Part shown: positions 37,678 through 46,317 of the stretch, piece by piece
Layout: each line of letters opens with the position of its first letter
Position numbering within the stretch: the stretch's first letter is position 1
Notes under the pieces: generated by a model
Told to the model about the DNA's origin: nothing
The model's input: only the letters and a program-made list of their open reading frames with translations
Database searches by the model: none
From: an uncultured Actinomycetes bacterium
Lineage (GTDB): Bacteria > Actinomycetota > Acidimicrobiia > Acidimicrobiales > RAAP-2
Assembly (NCBI GenBank): GCA_903825305.1
Contig: CAIKAC010000011.1
Location: 62,001 to 126,000, forward strand
Reading direction: 5' to 3'
DNA length: 64,000 bases
Translations under genes and position numbers: made by a program

Positions 37678-39399
37678 ATGGCTCGACCTTCTGTTTCCGC
37701 CCGCGCTCAAGCCGTTGCTCGGGGAGATGAACCCGCAGACTTGTTGATCCGTGGTGGCCGGGTGTTATCTCCGGCTGCTCGTTCGTGGATCACCACTGAT
37801 CTCGCCATAGCTGACGGCGTGGTGTGTGGCTGGGGACCGCGAGATGCGCTCGAGGAACTTGACGTTGCTGGTGCCGCTGTGGTCGCTGGCTTTGTCGATG
37901 CACACATGCACTTGGAATCCACCAAATTGTGGGTCGATGAATTTGTCCGCACCGTGTTGCCACTTGGAACTACAGCAGTCGCTGCCGACCCTCATGAAAT
38001 TGCGAATGTCTTAGGGGTGGCTGGAGTGGCTGGCCTCAAGCAAGCGGCCGAGCGCTTGCCCTTTACCTTTGGCATCACGGCATCGAGTTGTGTTCCGGCC
38101 TCGCCTTTTGAATCGTCAGGCGCTCATCTCGACCACCGAGATGTCGCCGAACTGATGAACACCTATGGCGCTCTCGGGGTGGCGGAAGTGATGAATTTCC
38201 CCGGCGTCATCGCAGGAGACGCTGAAATGCTGGCTCGTATTGGCGCCGCCAATGGGCGCAGGGTGGATGGTCACGCACCGTTAGTCCGAGGCCGCGACCT
38301 CGATGCCTATCTCGCTGCTGGGGTTGAATCAGACCACGAGTGCACGATGCTCGCCGAGGCCGAAGAGAAGCGGGCTAAGGGCATGTGGGTGTTCATTCGC
38401 CAAGGCTCAGCGTCCCAAAACTTGCGTGATCTGATTCCCATGGTGCTGCGAGACGGTATCGGACACGTGGCCCTGTGTTCCGATGATCGCGAACCCGACA
38501 CCTTGCTGAGTGTGGGTCACTTGAACGATTGCATCAACTTGGCGATTCAAGAAGGCGTGAGTGAGATTGACGCCTTCATTATGGCCACCATGAACCCAGC
38601 CGAATATCACGGGTTCCATCACCTCGGCTCGCTCGGCCCTGGCTATCAAGCGGATCTGTGTATCTTCGACACCATCGAGGGGGTGCGTCCCGCGCGGGTC
38701 TACCAGCGCGGCCAACTCGTGGCCGAACAAGGTCACATGGTCCCGGGAATCGTAGAGTCTGCTCCTGCACCTGCATGGATGCGCGAAAGTATCCACCTCG
38801 CCTCAGCCCCCACCGCTTCGTCGCTCGAGTTGAATCTTCCGGAATCTGGCAATGCAAGAATCATCGGCATTGAAGACGGATCGTTGACGACGAAGTCGCT
38901 GGAAGGCGATCCAGCCGATGGTTCACTCAATGCGGCGAGGTTGGCGGTGCTCGAGCGCCATCACGCTACGGGCCGAATTGGCTTGGGCTGGGTGAGTGGA
39001 TTTGGTCTCGAGCGCGGAGCCTTCGCTTCGACGGTTGGCCACGATGCCCACAATGTGATGGCGGTGGGGTCTCGCCATGATCATGGAACTACAGCTATGG
39101 CTGCAGCAATTGAGGCCGTAGGCGCAATGGGTGGCGGGCAGGTGGTGGTCGATGAGACAGGCGCCGTTTTAGCGTCTCTGCCTCTCCCCATCGCGGGTTT
39201 GATGAGCGATCAACCGGCCGCCGTTGTCGGCGAGGGTCTTGAGCGTTTGCTTGAAGCTGCGCGCAGTCTTGGCGTCACCATCGGAGCGCCATTCATGCAT
39301 TTGAGCTTTCTTGGGCTCTCCGTGATTCCCGAACTTCGACTCACCGACCAGGGCCTCATTGACGTCAACGCCTTCGAGATTGTGGATGTGAATCTCTAA
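37678..39399 (+). CDS. ade: Adenine deaminase
   Basis: A 573-aa amidohydrolase converting adenine to hypoxanthine. It has metal-binding HMHLEST in VDAHMHLESTKLW, the PHEIANVLG segment, the VDGHAPLV loop, SDHECT, and CSDDREPDTLL near the metal site. The C-terminal adenine-deaminase domain (about 400-573) ends with PFMHLSFLGLSVIPELRLTDQG. TAAAGT lies 5 nt before the ATG, so it may have its own leaderless promoter. It belongs to purine salvage, with no pathway partner nearby. Confidence 0.92.
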   Translation: MARPSVSARAQAVARGDEPADLLIRGGRVLSPAARSWITTDLAIADGVVCGWGPRDALEELDVAGAAVVAGFVDAHMHLESTKLWVDEFVRTVLPLGTTAVAADPHEIANVLGVAGVAGLKQAAERLPFTFGITASSCVPASPFESSGAHLDHRDVAELMNTYGALGVAEVMNFPGVIAGDAEMLARIGAANGRRVDGHAPLVRGRDLDAYLAAGVESDHECTMLAEAEEKRAKGMWVFIRQGSASQNLRDLIPMVLRDGIGHVALCSDDREPDTLLSVGHLNDCINLAIQEGVSEIDAFIMATMNPAEYHGFHHLGSLGPGYQADLCIFDTIEGVRPARVYQRGQLVAEQGHMVPGIVESAPAPAWMRESIHLASAPTASSLELNLPESGNARIIGIEDGSLTTKSLEGDPADGSLNAARLAVLERHHATGRIGLGWVSGFGLERGAFASTVGHDAHNVMAVGSRHDHGTTAMAAAIEAVGAMGGGQVVVDETGAVLASLPLPIAGLMSDQPAAVVGEGLERLLEAARSLGVTIGAPFMHLSFLGLSVIPELRLTDQGLIDVNAFEIVDVNL

Positions 39400-39472
39400 T
39401 CGAGAAGCACTGACGGAGGTTGCGTTACTGGAACAGAGCACCCGGGAGCGATCCCTCGGCTCAAGGCGTGGA

Positions 39473-40066
39473 TTATCGAGTGGTGGGCAAGAAGCCGGGT
39501 CGAGAGGCCTCGTAGGACTCAATCTCGTCTTCGTAGCGAAGTGACAAGCCAATGTCATCCCAGCCATTCAAGAACCGTGCACGAGTGAACTCATCAAGGG
39601 GGAAGCTGACCGTGAGTCCAAGTTCTGGCACCTCAAGGGTTCCCTGCGCGACATCAATCGTGATCTCGAGACTGGGGTTATTAGCAATTTCTTCGAGCAG
39701 TCGAGCGCCAATTTCTGGTTCCACGGTGACGGGGAGCAGACCTTGTTTGGTCGAGTTGTTACGGAAAATGTCCGCGAAGCGAGGGCTGACTACTGCTTCG
39801 AAGCCATAGTCAGTGAGGGCCCAGACTGCGTGTTCGCGAGAAGAACCGGTGCCAAAGTTTTCGCCGGCAACCAAGATGGTGGCGCCTTGATATTCGGCCT
39901 TGTTTAGCACGAAGTCGCGGTCGTCTCGCCATTCCGAGAACAGACCGGCCCCAAAGCCGGTGCGCTCGACGCGCTTGAGCCAATCCGAGGGGATGATTTG
40001 GTCGGTGTCGACGTCTGACCGATCCAGGGGAACGGCACGGCCAGTGATGATGGTGACGGGCTTCAT
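39473..40066 (-). CDS. leuD: 3-isopropylmalate dehydratase, small subunit
   Basis: A 197-aa swivelling-domain subunit of isopropylmalate isomerase. It shows PLDRSDVDTDQIIPSDWLKR and the active-site block AGENFGTGSSREHAVWAL, both classic for LeuD. It starts 3 nt after the leuC stop on the same strand, so greA-leuC-leuD is one minus-strand operon. The 73-nt convergent gap to ade holds no recognisable element. Confidence 0.95.
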   Translation of the reverse strand: MKPVTIITGRAVPLDRSDVDTDQIIPSDWLKRVERTGFGAGLFSEWRDDRDFVLNKAEYQGATILVAGENFGTGSSREHAVWALTDYGFEAVVSPRFADIFRNNSTKQGLLPVTVEPEIGARLLEEIANNPSLEITIDVAQGTLEVPELGLTVSFPLDEFTRARFLNGWDDIGLSLRYEDEIESYEASRPGFLPTTR

Positions 40067-40069
40067 GAT

Positions 40070-41470
40070 TTAGAGGTCCTCCGGAGCGGCAAAGGAGCCC
40101 TTAACCGCAGTGGCTGCGGCAACGGCTGGGGAGACGAGGTGGGTGCGACCGCCACGGCCTTGGCGACCTTCGAAGTTGCGGTTCGAGGTTGACGCTGAAC
40201 GCTCGCCGACGGTGAGCTTGTCAGGGTTCATGGCCAAGCACATGGAGCAGCCAGGCTCACGCCATTCAAAGCCCGCGGCCGTGAAGATCTTGTCGAGGCC
40301 TTCTTTCTCGGCTTGTTCCTTCACGCGGTGCGATCCGGGAACGACCAGGGCTCGCATGCCAGAGGCAACCGTGTGCCCCTCGAGGACGGCAGCTGCCGCT
40401 CGCAAGTCTTCGATGCGACCATTGGTGCAGGATCCAATAAAGACCGTGTCGACCTTGATGTCGCGAATGGGCGTGCCTGCGGTGAGGCCCATGTATTCAA
40501 GGGCACGAAGCGCAGCATCTTTTTCCGAAGGTGTTTCAAAGTCATCGGGACCAGGCACGGTGCTGTCGATGAACGCGACCTGCCCAGGGTTGGTGCCCCA
40601 GGTGACGGCGGGAAACAAGCTGCTGGCATCGAGCGTTACGACTGTGTCGAAGGTGGCTCCTTCGTCGGTCTTGAGGCTCTTCCAGTAGGCAACGGCCTCG
40701 TCCCACTCAGCGCCCTTGGGGGCGTGGTCACGACCCTCGAGATAGGCAAAGGTGGTTTCGTCGGGGGCAATGAGGCCAGCGCGAGCACCTGCTTCGATGG
40801 ACATGTTGCATACCGTCATGCGGCCTTCCATCGACAGATTGCGAATGGCTTCACCGCGGTATTCAATGATGTGGCCGATGCCGCCGCCAGTACCGAGTTT
40901 GCCAATGATGGCGAGCACCAAGTCCTTGGCTGTAACACCTTCTGGCAGGGCGCCCTCAACCTCGACCGCCATGGTCTTGACGGGGAGTTGGGGGAGTGTC
41001 TGGGTGGCGAGGACATGTTCGACTTCCGAGGTGCCAATACCAAAGGCCAGGGCGCCGAAGGCACCATGGGTTGAGGTGTGACTGTCGCCACACACGATGG
41101 TCATGCCAGGTTGGGTCAAGCCTTGCTCGGGGCCAATGATGTGAACGATGCCCTGGTTCTTGTTGCCCATGGGGTAACAGGTAATGCCGAACTCCGCCGT
41201 GTTGACGTTGAGTACCTCGAGTTGCTTGGCTGACACCGGGTCGGCAACTGGCTTGTCAATGTCGGTGGTGGGGACATTGTGGTCAGCGGTTGCAATCGTC
41301 AGTTCGGGGTGCCGCACGGTCCGACCAGCGAGGCGCAGGCCATCGAAAGCTTGGGGTGAGGTGACCTCGTGAATGAGGTGGAGATCAATAAAGAGAAGGT
41401 CGGGCTCTTCGACACCCTTGTGAACCACGTGGGCATCCCATATCTTCTCGGCCAACGTACGTGGGCTCAT
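40070..41470 (-). CDS. leuC: 3-isopropylmalate dehydratase, large subunit
   Basis: A 466-aa aconitase-family subunit carrying a [4Fe-4S] cluster. Cluster cysteines lie in [13 protein letters not shown] and [32 protein letters not shown] is the family hallmark. It isomerises 2- to 3-isopropylmalate and, in organisms with CimA, also citramalate to methylmalate. Its ATG overlaps the greA stop by 4 nt, coupling it to the elongation factor gene. No attenuator precedes it, unlike leuA and leuB. Confidence 0.96.
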   Translation of the reverse strand: MSPRTLAEKIWDAHVVHKGVEEPDLLFIDLHLIHEVTSPQAFDGLRLAGRTVRHPELTIATADHNVPTTDIDKPVADPVSAKQLEVLNVNTAEFGITCYPMGNKNQGIVHIIGPEQGLTQPGMTIVCGDSHTSTHGAFGALAFGIGTSEVEHVLATQTLPQLPVKTMAVEVEGALPEGVTAKDLVLAIIGKLGTGGGIGHIIEYRGEAIRNLSMEGRMTVCNMSIEAGARAGLIAPDETTFAYLEGRDHAPKGAEWDEAVAYWKSLKTDEGATFDTVVTLDASSLFPAVTWGTNPGQVAFIDSTVPGPDDFETPSEKDAALRALEYMGLTAGTPIRDIKVDTVFIGSCTNGRIEDLRAAAAVLEGHTVASGMRALVVPGSHRVKEQAEKEGLDKIFTAAGFEWREPGCSMCLAMNPDKLTVGERSASTSNRNFEGRQGRGGRTHLVSPAVAAATAVKGSFAAPEDL

Positions 41471-41946
41471 GAACCTATCCTCACAATCTCAACTTGAAGC
41501 GATCCGCCAGGTGCTTGGTATTCGACAATGTCGCCCACCGCCTGTCCCAAGAGTGCCGCGCCCAAGGGGGCAGAGGGAGAAGCGACGGGAAGATCTCCTT
41601 GACGCTCTTCAATGGAGCCAACGAAGTAGTCCTGGGTGTCATCTTCATCGTCGCCCACGTAGCGCAGGGTCACGACGGATCCCTCGATCACGGTGGAGCC
41701 GTCGTGGTCTGATTCGGTGATGATGGCCGTCTTCAAGAGGGCTTGGAGCTGGCGAATACGAGCTTCCATCTTGCCTTGGGCGTCTTTGGCAGCGTGGTAG
41801 TCGCCGTTTTCTGACAAGTCCCCAAGAGCCCGAGCGGCCTCAATGTGGTTGGCGATCTCAATCCGGCCCCGGGTGGTGAGGTCCTCGACCTCCGCGCTGA
41901 GGCGGTCATAGGTCTCTTGGGTCAGTTTGGTAGGTGTGTCACTCAT
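41467..41946 (-). CDS. greA: Transcription elongation factor GreA
   Basis: A 159-aa secondary-channel factor that stimulates cleavage of backtracked RNA by RNA polymerase. The N-terminal coiled coil (about 1-75) has acidic tip residues in [17 protein letters not shown]. The C-terminal FKBP-like domain has the [12 protein letters not shown] strand and ends [26 protein letters not shown]-like. RBS GGAG lies 9 nt upstream, with a TAGCCT box further up. It is first in an operon with leuC-leuD, an unusual partner. Confidence 0.93.
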   Translation of the reverse strand: MSDTPTKLTQETYDRLSAEVEDLTTRGRIEIANHIEAARALGDLSENGDYHAAKDAQGKMEARIRQLQALLKTAIITESDHDGSTVIEGSVVTLRYVGDDEDDTQDYFVGSIEERQGDLPVASPSAPLGAALLGQAVGDIVEYQAPGGSLQVEIVRIGS

Positions 41947-41983
41947 GGCAAAATCTCCAAAAACGCTGGAAGTGCAGGATCCA

Positions 41984-41989
41984 AGGCTA
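41984..41989 (-). promoter_or_regulatory. -10 candidate for greA-leuC-leuD
   Basis: Minus-strand TAGCCT lies about 37 nt before the greA ATG. This transcript would have a normal 5' UTR with GGAG, in contrast to the leaderless genes. The call is weak. Confidence 0.3.
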
Positions 41990-42026
41990 CTCGCTGGCCG
42001 ATCGCTTTCTTCCGAGATCTCTGGAA

Positions 42027-42055
42027 TTGACCAGTGGCGCTGGCTTTGGGAGACT
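42027..42055 (+). promoter_or_regulatory. Promoter of the leuB leader transcript
   Basis: TTGACC (42027-42032), 17 nt, then GAGACT (42050-42055), with 7 nt to the leader ATG at 42063. The spacing is ideal and again predicts a leaderless leader ORF. Confidence 0.6.
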
Positions 42056-42062
42056 TAAGTCC

Positions 42063-42098
42063 ATGGCCCGGTCTGAGTACGGAGTAATTATTCGCTAG
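42063..42098 (+). CDS. leuB-ilvE-cimA attenuator leader peptide, 11 aa
   Basis: ORF encoding MARSEYGVIIR with Val-Ile-Ile codons (GTA ATT ATT) close to the stop. It has no leucine codon although the first structural gene is leuB. The operon also carries ilvE and cimA, so isoleucine/valine sensing makes sense. A hairpin starts in the stop codon and a T6 terminator follows, the same plan as at ilvB and leuA. Confidence 0.75.
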   Translation: MARSEYGVIIR

Positions 42099-42119
42099 GC
42101 GCGCGGATTCCCGCGTGCC
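42098..42119 (+). promoter_or_regulatory. First hairpin of the leuB attenuator
   Basis: A 9-bp stem GGCGCGCGG / CCGCGTGCC (one G-U) with an ATTC loop. The 5' arm begins at the last base of the leader stop codon. Confidence 0.68.
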
Positions 42120-42124
42120 GTTCG

Positions 42125-42150
42125 CCGTCCACTTTGGTGGACGGTTTTTT
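42125..42150 (+). terminator. Intrinsic terminator of the leuB attenuator
   Basis: A perfect 8-bp stem CCGTCCAC / GTGGACGG with a TTTG loop and a T6 tail. It lies 39 nt before the leuB GTG, inside a longer open frame that is therefore not the real N-terminus of LeuB. Confidence 0.9.
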
Positions 42151-42189
42151 AACATTCAGACCACGATTCAATCCAAGGAGAGCAGCAAC

Positions 42190-43212
42190 GTGAGTGGCAC
42201 CCACAACATCGCCGTTATTGGTGGCGACGGCATCGGCCCGGAAGTAACGGCTGAAACCATCAAGGTCATCCGCGCTGCTGGCGTTCAGCTCAATACCAAG
42301 GAATTTGATCTTGGCGCAGCGCGCTACCAGCGCGATGGCGAAGTGCTCAGCGATGACACCTTGGCAGAGCTGCGTGGTTTCGACGCCATCTTGCTTGGCG
42401 CCATTGGACCAGCCATTGGTGACACCAGCATTCCGCCTGGCACCCTTGAGCGCGGACTGTTGCTTCGCATGCGCTTCGACCTCGACACCTACATCAACCT
42501 GCGTCCCTTCTTTGGGGTTCCCGGATCCATTGCCGAGGGTTGTGACTTCGTGGTGATTCGCGAGAACACTGAAGGCACCTATGCCGGTGAAGGTGGTTTC
42601 TTGCGCAAGGGAACTCCTCATGAAGTTGCGACCCAGGGCTCAGTGAATACGCGCTTTGGAGTTGAGCGCTGCGTTCGTTTTGCCTTCGAGTTGGCTAACA
42701 GCCGCCCCGCAAAGAAGCTCACCTTGGTCCACAAGACCAATGTGCTCACCTTCTCGGGAGATCTCTGGCAACGCACCGTCAACGAAGTGGCTGCCGAGTA
42801 CCCGTCGGTTGCCATCGACTACAACCACATTGATGCTGCGTGCATCTACATGGTTGAACAGCCCGGTCGCTACGACGTCATCGTCACCGACAATCTCTTT
42901 GGCGATATCTTGACTGACCTTGCAGGTGCTGTGTCTGGTGGCATTGGCTTTGCCTCATCGGCCAACTTGAATCCTGATCGCACAGGACCCTCAGTTTTCG
43001 AGCCGGTCCATGGTGCTGCTCACGACATTGCCGGTCAAAACAAGGCCAACCCCTTGGCCGCGATTAGCTCCGGGGCGCTAATGCTTCGCCACCTCGGCGA
43101 AGACGACGCCGCGAGCCGCATCGAAGCGGTCATCCGTGAATTCGCTCAAGATCCTGCTGCTCAAACTGCTTCAACGATTGAGATTGGCGATGCCATCTCA
43201 GGGAGGTTGTAA
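42190..43212 (+). CDS. leuB: 3-isopropylmalate dehydrogenase
   Basis: A 340-aa NAD-dependent decarboxylating dehydrogenase. It has the start IAVIGGDGIGPEVT, the Arg-rich site LLLRMRFDLDTYINLRPF, IRENTEGTYAGEGG, and the metal motif VTDNLFGDILTDLAGA. It acts in leucine synthesis and, with CimA, on methylmalate to 2-oxobutyrate for isoleucine. GTG 42190 is used because AAGGAG lies 9 nt upstream and because the terminator blocks an earlier start. ilvE follows after 2 nt. Confidence 0.95.
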   Translation: MSGTHNIAVIGGDGIGPEVTAETIKVIRAAGVQLNTKEFDLGAARYQRDGEVLSDDTLAELRGFDAILLGAIGPAIGDTSIPPGTLERGLLLRMRFDLDTYINLRPFFGVPGSIAEGCDFVVIRENTEGTYAGEGGFLRKGTPHEVATQGSVNTRFGVERCVRFAFELANSRPAKKLTLVHKTNVLTFSGDLWQRTVNEVAAEYPSVAIDYNHIDAACIYMVEQPGRYDVIVTDNLFGDILTDLAGAVSGGIGFASSANLNPDRTGPSVFEPVHGAAHDIAGQNKANPLAAISSGALMLRHLGEDDAASRIEAVIREFAQDPAAQTASTIEIGDAISGRL

Positions 43213-43214
43213 TC

Positions 43215-44141
43215 ATGCCCATTACCCCTACGCAATACATCTGGATGGATGGCGAAATGGTCCCGTGGGACCAAGCTCGGGTCCACGTGCTGACCCACAG
43301 CCTTCACTACGGTTCCGGCGTCTTTGAAGGTGTCCGCGCGTATAAGACCCCTCAGGGCGTAGCAATTTTCCGTCTTCGTGAGCACACCGAGCGTCTCATG
43401 GCCTCAGCCAAGGTGCTCATGATGGACGTGCCCTACTCAGTTGAAGAGCTCATGGAAGCGCAACTCGAAATTGTTCGTGCGAATGGACTGGTCGATGGTT
43501 GCTACCTGCGTCCACTCGTCTACCTCGGCTACGGAGAGATGGGCCTTAACCCGCTTCCCTGCACGGTGAATGTTTCGGTGGCTGCTTGGCCTTGGGGTGC
43601 CTACCTCGGCGACGATGGTCTCAACAACGGCGTCCGCATGAAGATCAGCTCCTGGCACCGCCACGACCCCAACGCGGTGCCCACTGCCGCCAAGATCACT
43701 GGCGCCTACGTCAACTCTTCCTTGGCCAAGGTTGAAGCGCTCAAGGCGGGCTATGACGAAGCCATCATGCTCGGGGGAGATGGTCGTATCTCCGAATGCA
43801 CGGGTGAGAATCTGTTCATTGTTCGCGACGGTGTCATCATCACGCCCCCCTCGTCAGAGGCGGGAGCCCTTAAGGGCATCACCCAGGACTCCGTGATCAC
43901 GATTGCCCGCGATCTTGGATACGAGATTCGTCACGAAGCGCTGATTCGCACAGACCTGTACTTGGCGGATGAAGCGTTCTTGACCGGGACGGCCGCAGAA
44001 GTGGTTCCGATTTCATCCGTGGACGACCGCCTCGTTGGCGATGGCAAGCCAGGGCCGGTGACGAAGGAAATTCAGAAGCAGTACTTTGCAACCGTTCGCG
44101 GCGAAGTGGTGAGATACCACGACTGGCTGAGTCATGCCTAA
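43215..44141 (+). CDS. ilvE: Branched-chain amino acid aminotransferase
   Basis: A 308-aa fold-type IV PLP enzyme making Val, Leu and Ile from their 2-oxo acids. It has VHVLTHSLHYGSGVFEGVRAY at the N-terminus and LRPLVYLGYGEMG. The PLP lysine is in AKITGAYVNSSLAK, with ISECTGENLFIV and the FLTGTAAEVVPI phosphate loop. Its size is normal. It overlaps cimA by 8 nt, so the two are co-translated. Confidence 0.95.
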   Translation: MPITPTQYIWMDGEMVPWDQARVHVLTHSLHYGSGVFEGVRAYKTPQGVAIFRLREHTERLMASAKVLMMDVPYSVEELMEAQLEIVRANGLVDGCYLRPLVYLGYGEMGLNPLPCTVNVSVAAWPWGAYLGDDGLNNGVRMKISSWHRHDPNAVPTAAKITGAYVNSSLAKVEALKAGYDEAIMLGGDGRISECTGENLFIVRDGVIITPPSSEAGALKGITQDSVITIARDLGYEIRHEALIRTDLYLADEAFLTGTAAEVVPISSVDDRLVGDGKPGPVTKEIQKQYFATVRGEVVRYHDWLSHA

Positions 44142-45780
44142 GCATGTCCACGCTGACGGGGTCGTTCACGACCACCCGATGTCGTCGCACCACGTCGACT
44201 TGCCGGGCTTGCCCGCACACGTCGATATCTTTGACACGATTCTGCGCGACGGCTCTCAGCAAGAAGGCCTCTCTCTCACCGTTGAAGACAAGATCCGGGT
44301 GGCCGAGCAGCTCGACCACCTAGGTGTTGCCTACATCGAAGGTGGATGGCCTGGGGCTAACCCTAAGGACACAGAATTCTTTGAGCGCTTTAGCCACGAG
44401 CTCAAACTCTCTACGGCGACCTTGGTCGCTTTTGGTTCCACGCGTCGAGCAGGAACCAAAGCTGAGGATGATGCGACGCTGCGGAACCTGATTGAAGCAG
44501 ACACCGAGGTGGTGTGCATTGTCGCGAAATCATGGGACCGTCACGTCGAAGAAGCCTTGCGGACGTCGCTCGATGAAGCCGTCGCCATGGTGGAAGATTC
44601 CATTGCCTTTCTCACCAATCACGGCAAGCGCGTCTTCCTTGACGCAGAACACTTCTTCGACGGATTCCGTCGCGGTGAAGCCTTTGCACTGCGCGTCCTT
44701 CACGCTGCGGAACAAGCTGGCGCCGAATCACTGGTGCTCTGTGACACCAATGGTGGCTCCATGCCTCACGACATCACCGATGCCGTGCTCAAAGTTCGCT
44801 CCGAAGGCATTGAAACAGCGCTCGGTATCCACTGCCACAATGACACAGGTCTCGCGGTTGCTAACTCTTTGGCCGCGGTGCAAGTAGGCATCACGCAGCT
44901 CCAAGGCTGCATCAACGGTTATGGCGAGCGAGCGGGAAACACTGACCTCTCTGCTGTGATTCCTGATCTCTCGCTCAAAATGAATGTCGACACCATCCCG
45001 CGCGAACGCATTGCGCTACTCACCCCGGTCGCCCACCACATTGCCGAGCTCGTCAACGTGGCCCCCAATCCTCAGCAGCCCTACGTAGGAAGTTCGGTAT
45101 TTGCTCACAAAGCCGGTCTTCACGCTTCAGCTATCGCCAAGGCTAAAGACCTCTACGAACATCTCGATCCAGCCTTAGTGGGAAATGGAACGCGCGTCGT
45201 AGTCTCAGACAAAGCCGGCAGGGCCACCTTGGCCATGAAAGCGGCTGAGTTAGGCATTGAACTCGACGATCAGGCTGTTGCCGCCATCCTCGAGCAACTC
45301 AAAACCTTGGAGAACGAGGGATACCACTTTGAGGTGGCAGACGGATCGCTCGAACTGCTCTTGCGTCGAGCGACCGGTTGGGAGCAGTCCTTCTTTGAAG
45401 TCGAGAGTTACCGAGTCATTACCGATCACAGTGGGGACGAAATTGGCACGACCACGACGGAGGCGACCGTCAAGGTCCACGCTGGCGGCGAGCGCTTGGT
45501 CGCCACTGCCGAAGGCAACGGACCCGTGAACGCACTCGATGCTGCCCTTCGGCTCTGCATCGGGCCCATGTTCCCCGAACTCGATGGCGTCCACCTCACC
45601 GACTATCGCGTTCGTGTACTCAATGCAGGTCTCGGCACTCAAGCCGTTACCCGGGTCTTGATTGACTCTGCGACCCAGGGGCGCACCTGGACCACTATTG
45701 GGGTATCTGAGAACATCATTGAGGCGAGTTGGCACGCTCTCTACGACTCGATCATTTACGGCTTGCTCCACACGTCATGA
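44134..45780 (+). CDS. cimA: (R)-citramalate synthase
   Basis: A 548-aa DRE-TIM barrel enzyme condensing pyruvate with acetyl-CoA, giving the threonine-independent route to 2-oxobutyrate and isoleucine. It has IFDTILRDGSQQEGLSL, VAFGSTRRAG (typical of CimA rather than LeuA), SLVLCDTNGG, metal HxH in IHCHNDTGL, and a LeuA-like C-terminal allosteric domain. The N-terminus carries a His-rich stretch (MPKHVHADGVVHDHPMSSHH) that may bind metal or be disordered. Its place behind leuB-ilvE and under a Val-Ile leader fits isoleucine synthesis. Confidence 0.93.
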   Translation: MPKHVHADGVVHDHPMSSHHVDLPGLPAHVDIFDTILRDGSQQEGLSLTVEDKIRVAEQLDHLGVAYIEGGWPGANPKDTEFFERFSHELKLSTATLVAFGSTRRAGTKAEDDATLRNLIEADTEVVCIVAKSWDRHVEEALRTSLDEAVAMVEDSIAFLTNHGKRVFLDAEHFFDGFRRGEAFALRVLHAAEQAGAESLVLCDTNGGSMPHDITDAVLKVRSEGIETALGIHCHNDTGLAVANSLAAVQVGITQLQGCINGYGERAGNTDLSAVIPDLSLKMNVDTIPRERIALLTPVAHHIAELVNVAPNPQQPYVGSSVFAHKAGLHASAIAKAKDLYEHLDPALVGNGTRVVVSDKAGRATLAMKAAELGIELDDQAVAAILEQLKTLENEGYHFEVADGSLELLLRRATGWEQSFFEVESYRVITDHSGDEIGTTTTEATVKVHAGGERLVATAEGNGPVNALDAALRLCIGPMFPELDGVHLTDYRVRVLNAGLGTQAVTRVLIDSATQGRTWTTIGVSENIIEASWHALYDSIIYGLLHTS

Positions 45781-45803
45781 GTTTCGAACCCTCACGGCTT
45801 CGC

Positions 45804-45809
45804 TAGAGT
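45804..45809 (+). promoter_or_regulatory. Leaderless -10 box of the gene at 45817
   Basis: TAGAGT followed by 7 nt and GTG 45817. Confidence 0.45.
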
Positions 45810-45816
45810 TTCACTC

Positions 45817-46317
45817 GTGACCCAACCGCAGTTTGTCCCCATCGCGCCGAGTGCTCAAGTTCGCCCCAGCGTGGCGACACCCCACACCACCCATGTCGAG
45901 GATCGTCCCGTAGAGACCCGTCGACCGGTGGGGCCATTCACCCAAGGTTTCGGAGCGCCAGGGCCCGACCAAGGCTTTGCCATCAAACTGGCCAAGCGAC
46001 TTAGCGCTTCGCTGCAGTTGCAAGCAGGAGAAGACGCCCATGACATTGAAATTGGCGTGGCATTGCTCGCCGCCCGCCGTGCGGCACTCTTTGGTCGCGC
46101 ACCATCGATCTACGACGTGCAGGCCATCATCGCACTCTTTGGCTTCAACGACGCTGCCGCAGAGGCACCCTTGGTCGCCCATCGTCGGGGATTGTTCCAA
46201 GCGGTGGGACACAGCTGGGAAGTCCAGCGCGCCCTCACCGACTCGGTGCCCCAAGATCTGCTCCGCCTGAAAGCAGACGAGATCGACTCAGGCGTCCGTC
46301 GCCGTCTCTTCGCTTAA
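45817..46317 (+). CDS. Hypothetical protein, 166 aa
   Basis: I do not recognise this protein. The first 50 residues are Pro/Thr-rich and probably disordered. The rest is helical (LAKRLSASLQLQ, IGVALLAARRAALFGRAPSIYDVQAIIALFGF, and a basic C-terminus). There is no signal peptide or TM segment and no Cys. The leaderless promoter supports the GTG start. It overlaps the convergent lgt gene by 30 nt at the 3' ends. A DNA-binding or scaffold role would be guesswork. Confidence 0.6.
   Translation: MTQPQFVPIAPSAQVRPSVATPHTTHVEDRPVETRRPVGPFTQGFGAPGPDQGFAIKLAKRLSASLQLQAGEDAHDIEIGVALLAARRAALFGRAPSIYDVQAIIALFGFNDAAAEAPLVAHRRGLFQAVGHSWEVQRALTDSVPQDLLRLKADEIDSGVRRRLFA

Noticed and set aside
39400-39472. 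Possible riboswitch or tRNA between ade and leuD
   Set aside because: The gap lies between two convergent 3' ends, and no conserved core or cloverleaf could be drawn.
42115-42189. N-terminal extension of LeuB to 42115
   Set aside because: The extension would translate through the attenuator terminator and its T6 run. GTG 42190 with AAGGAG and the family start IAVIGGDGIGPE is clearly better.
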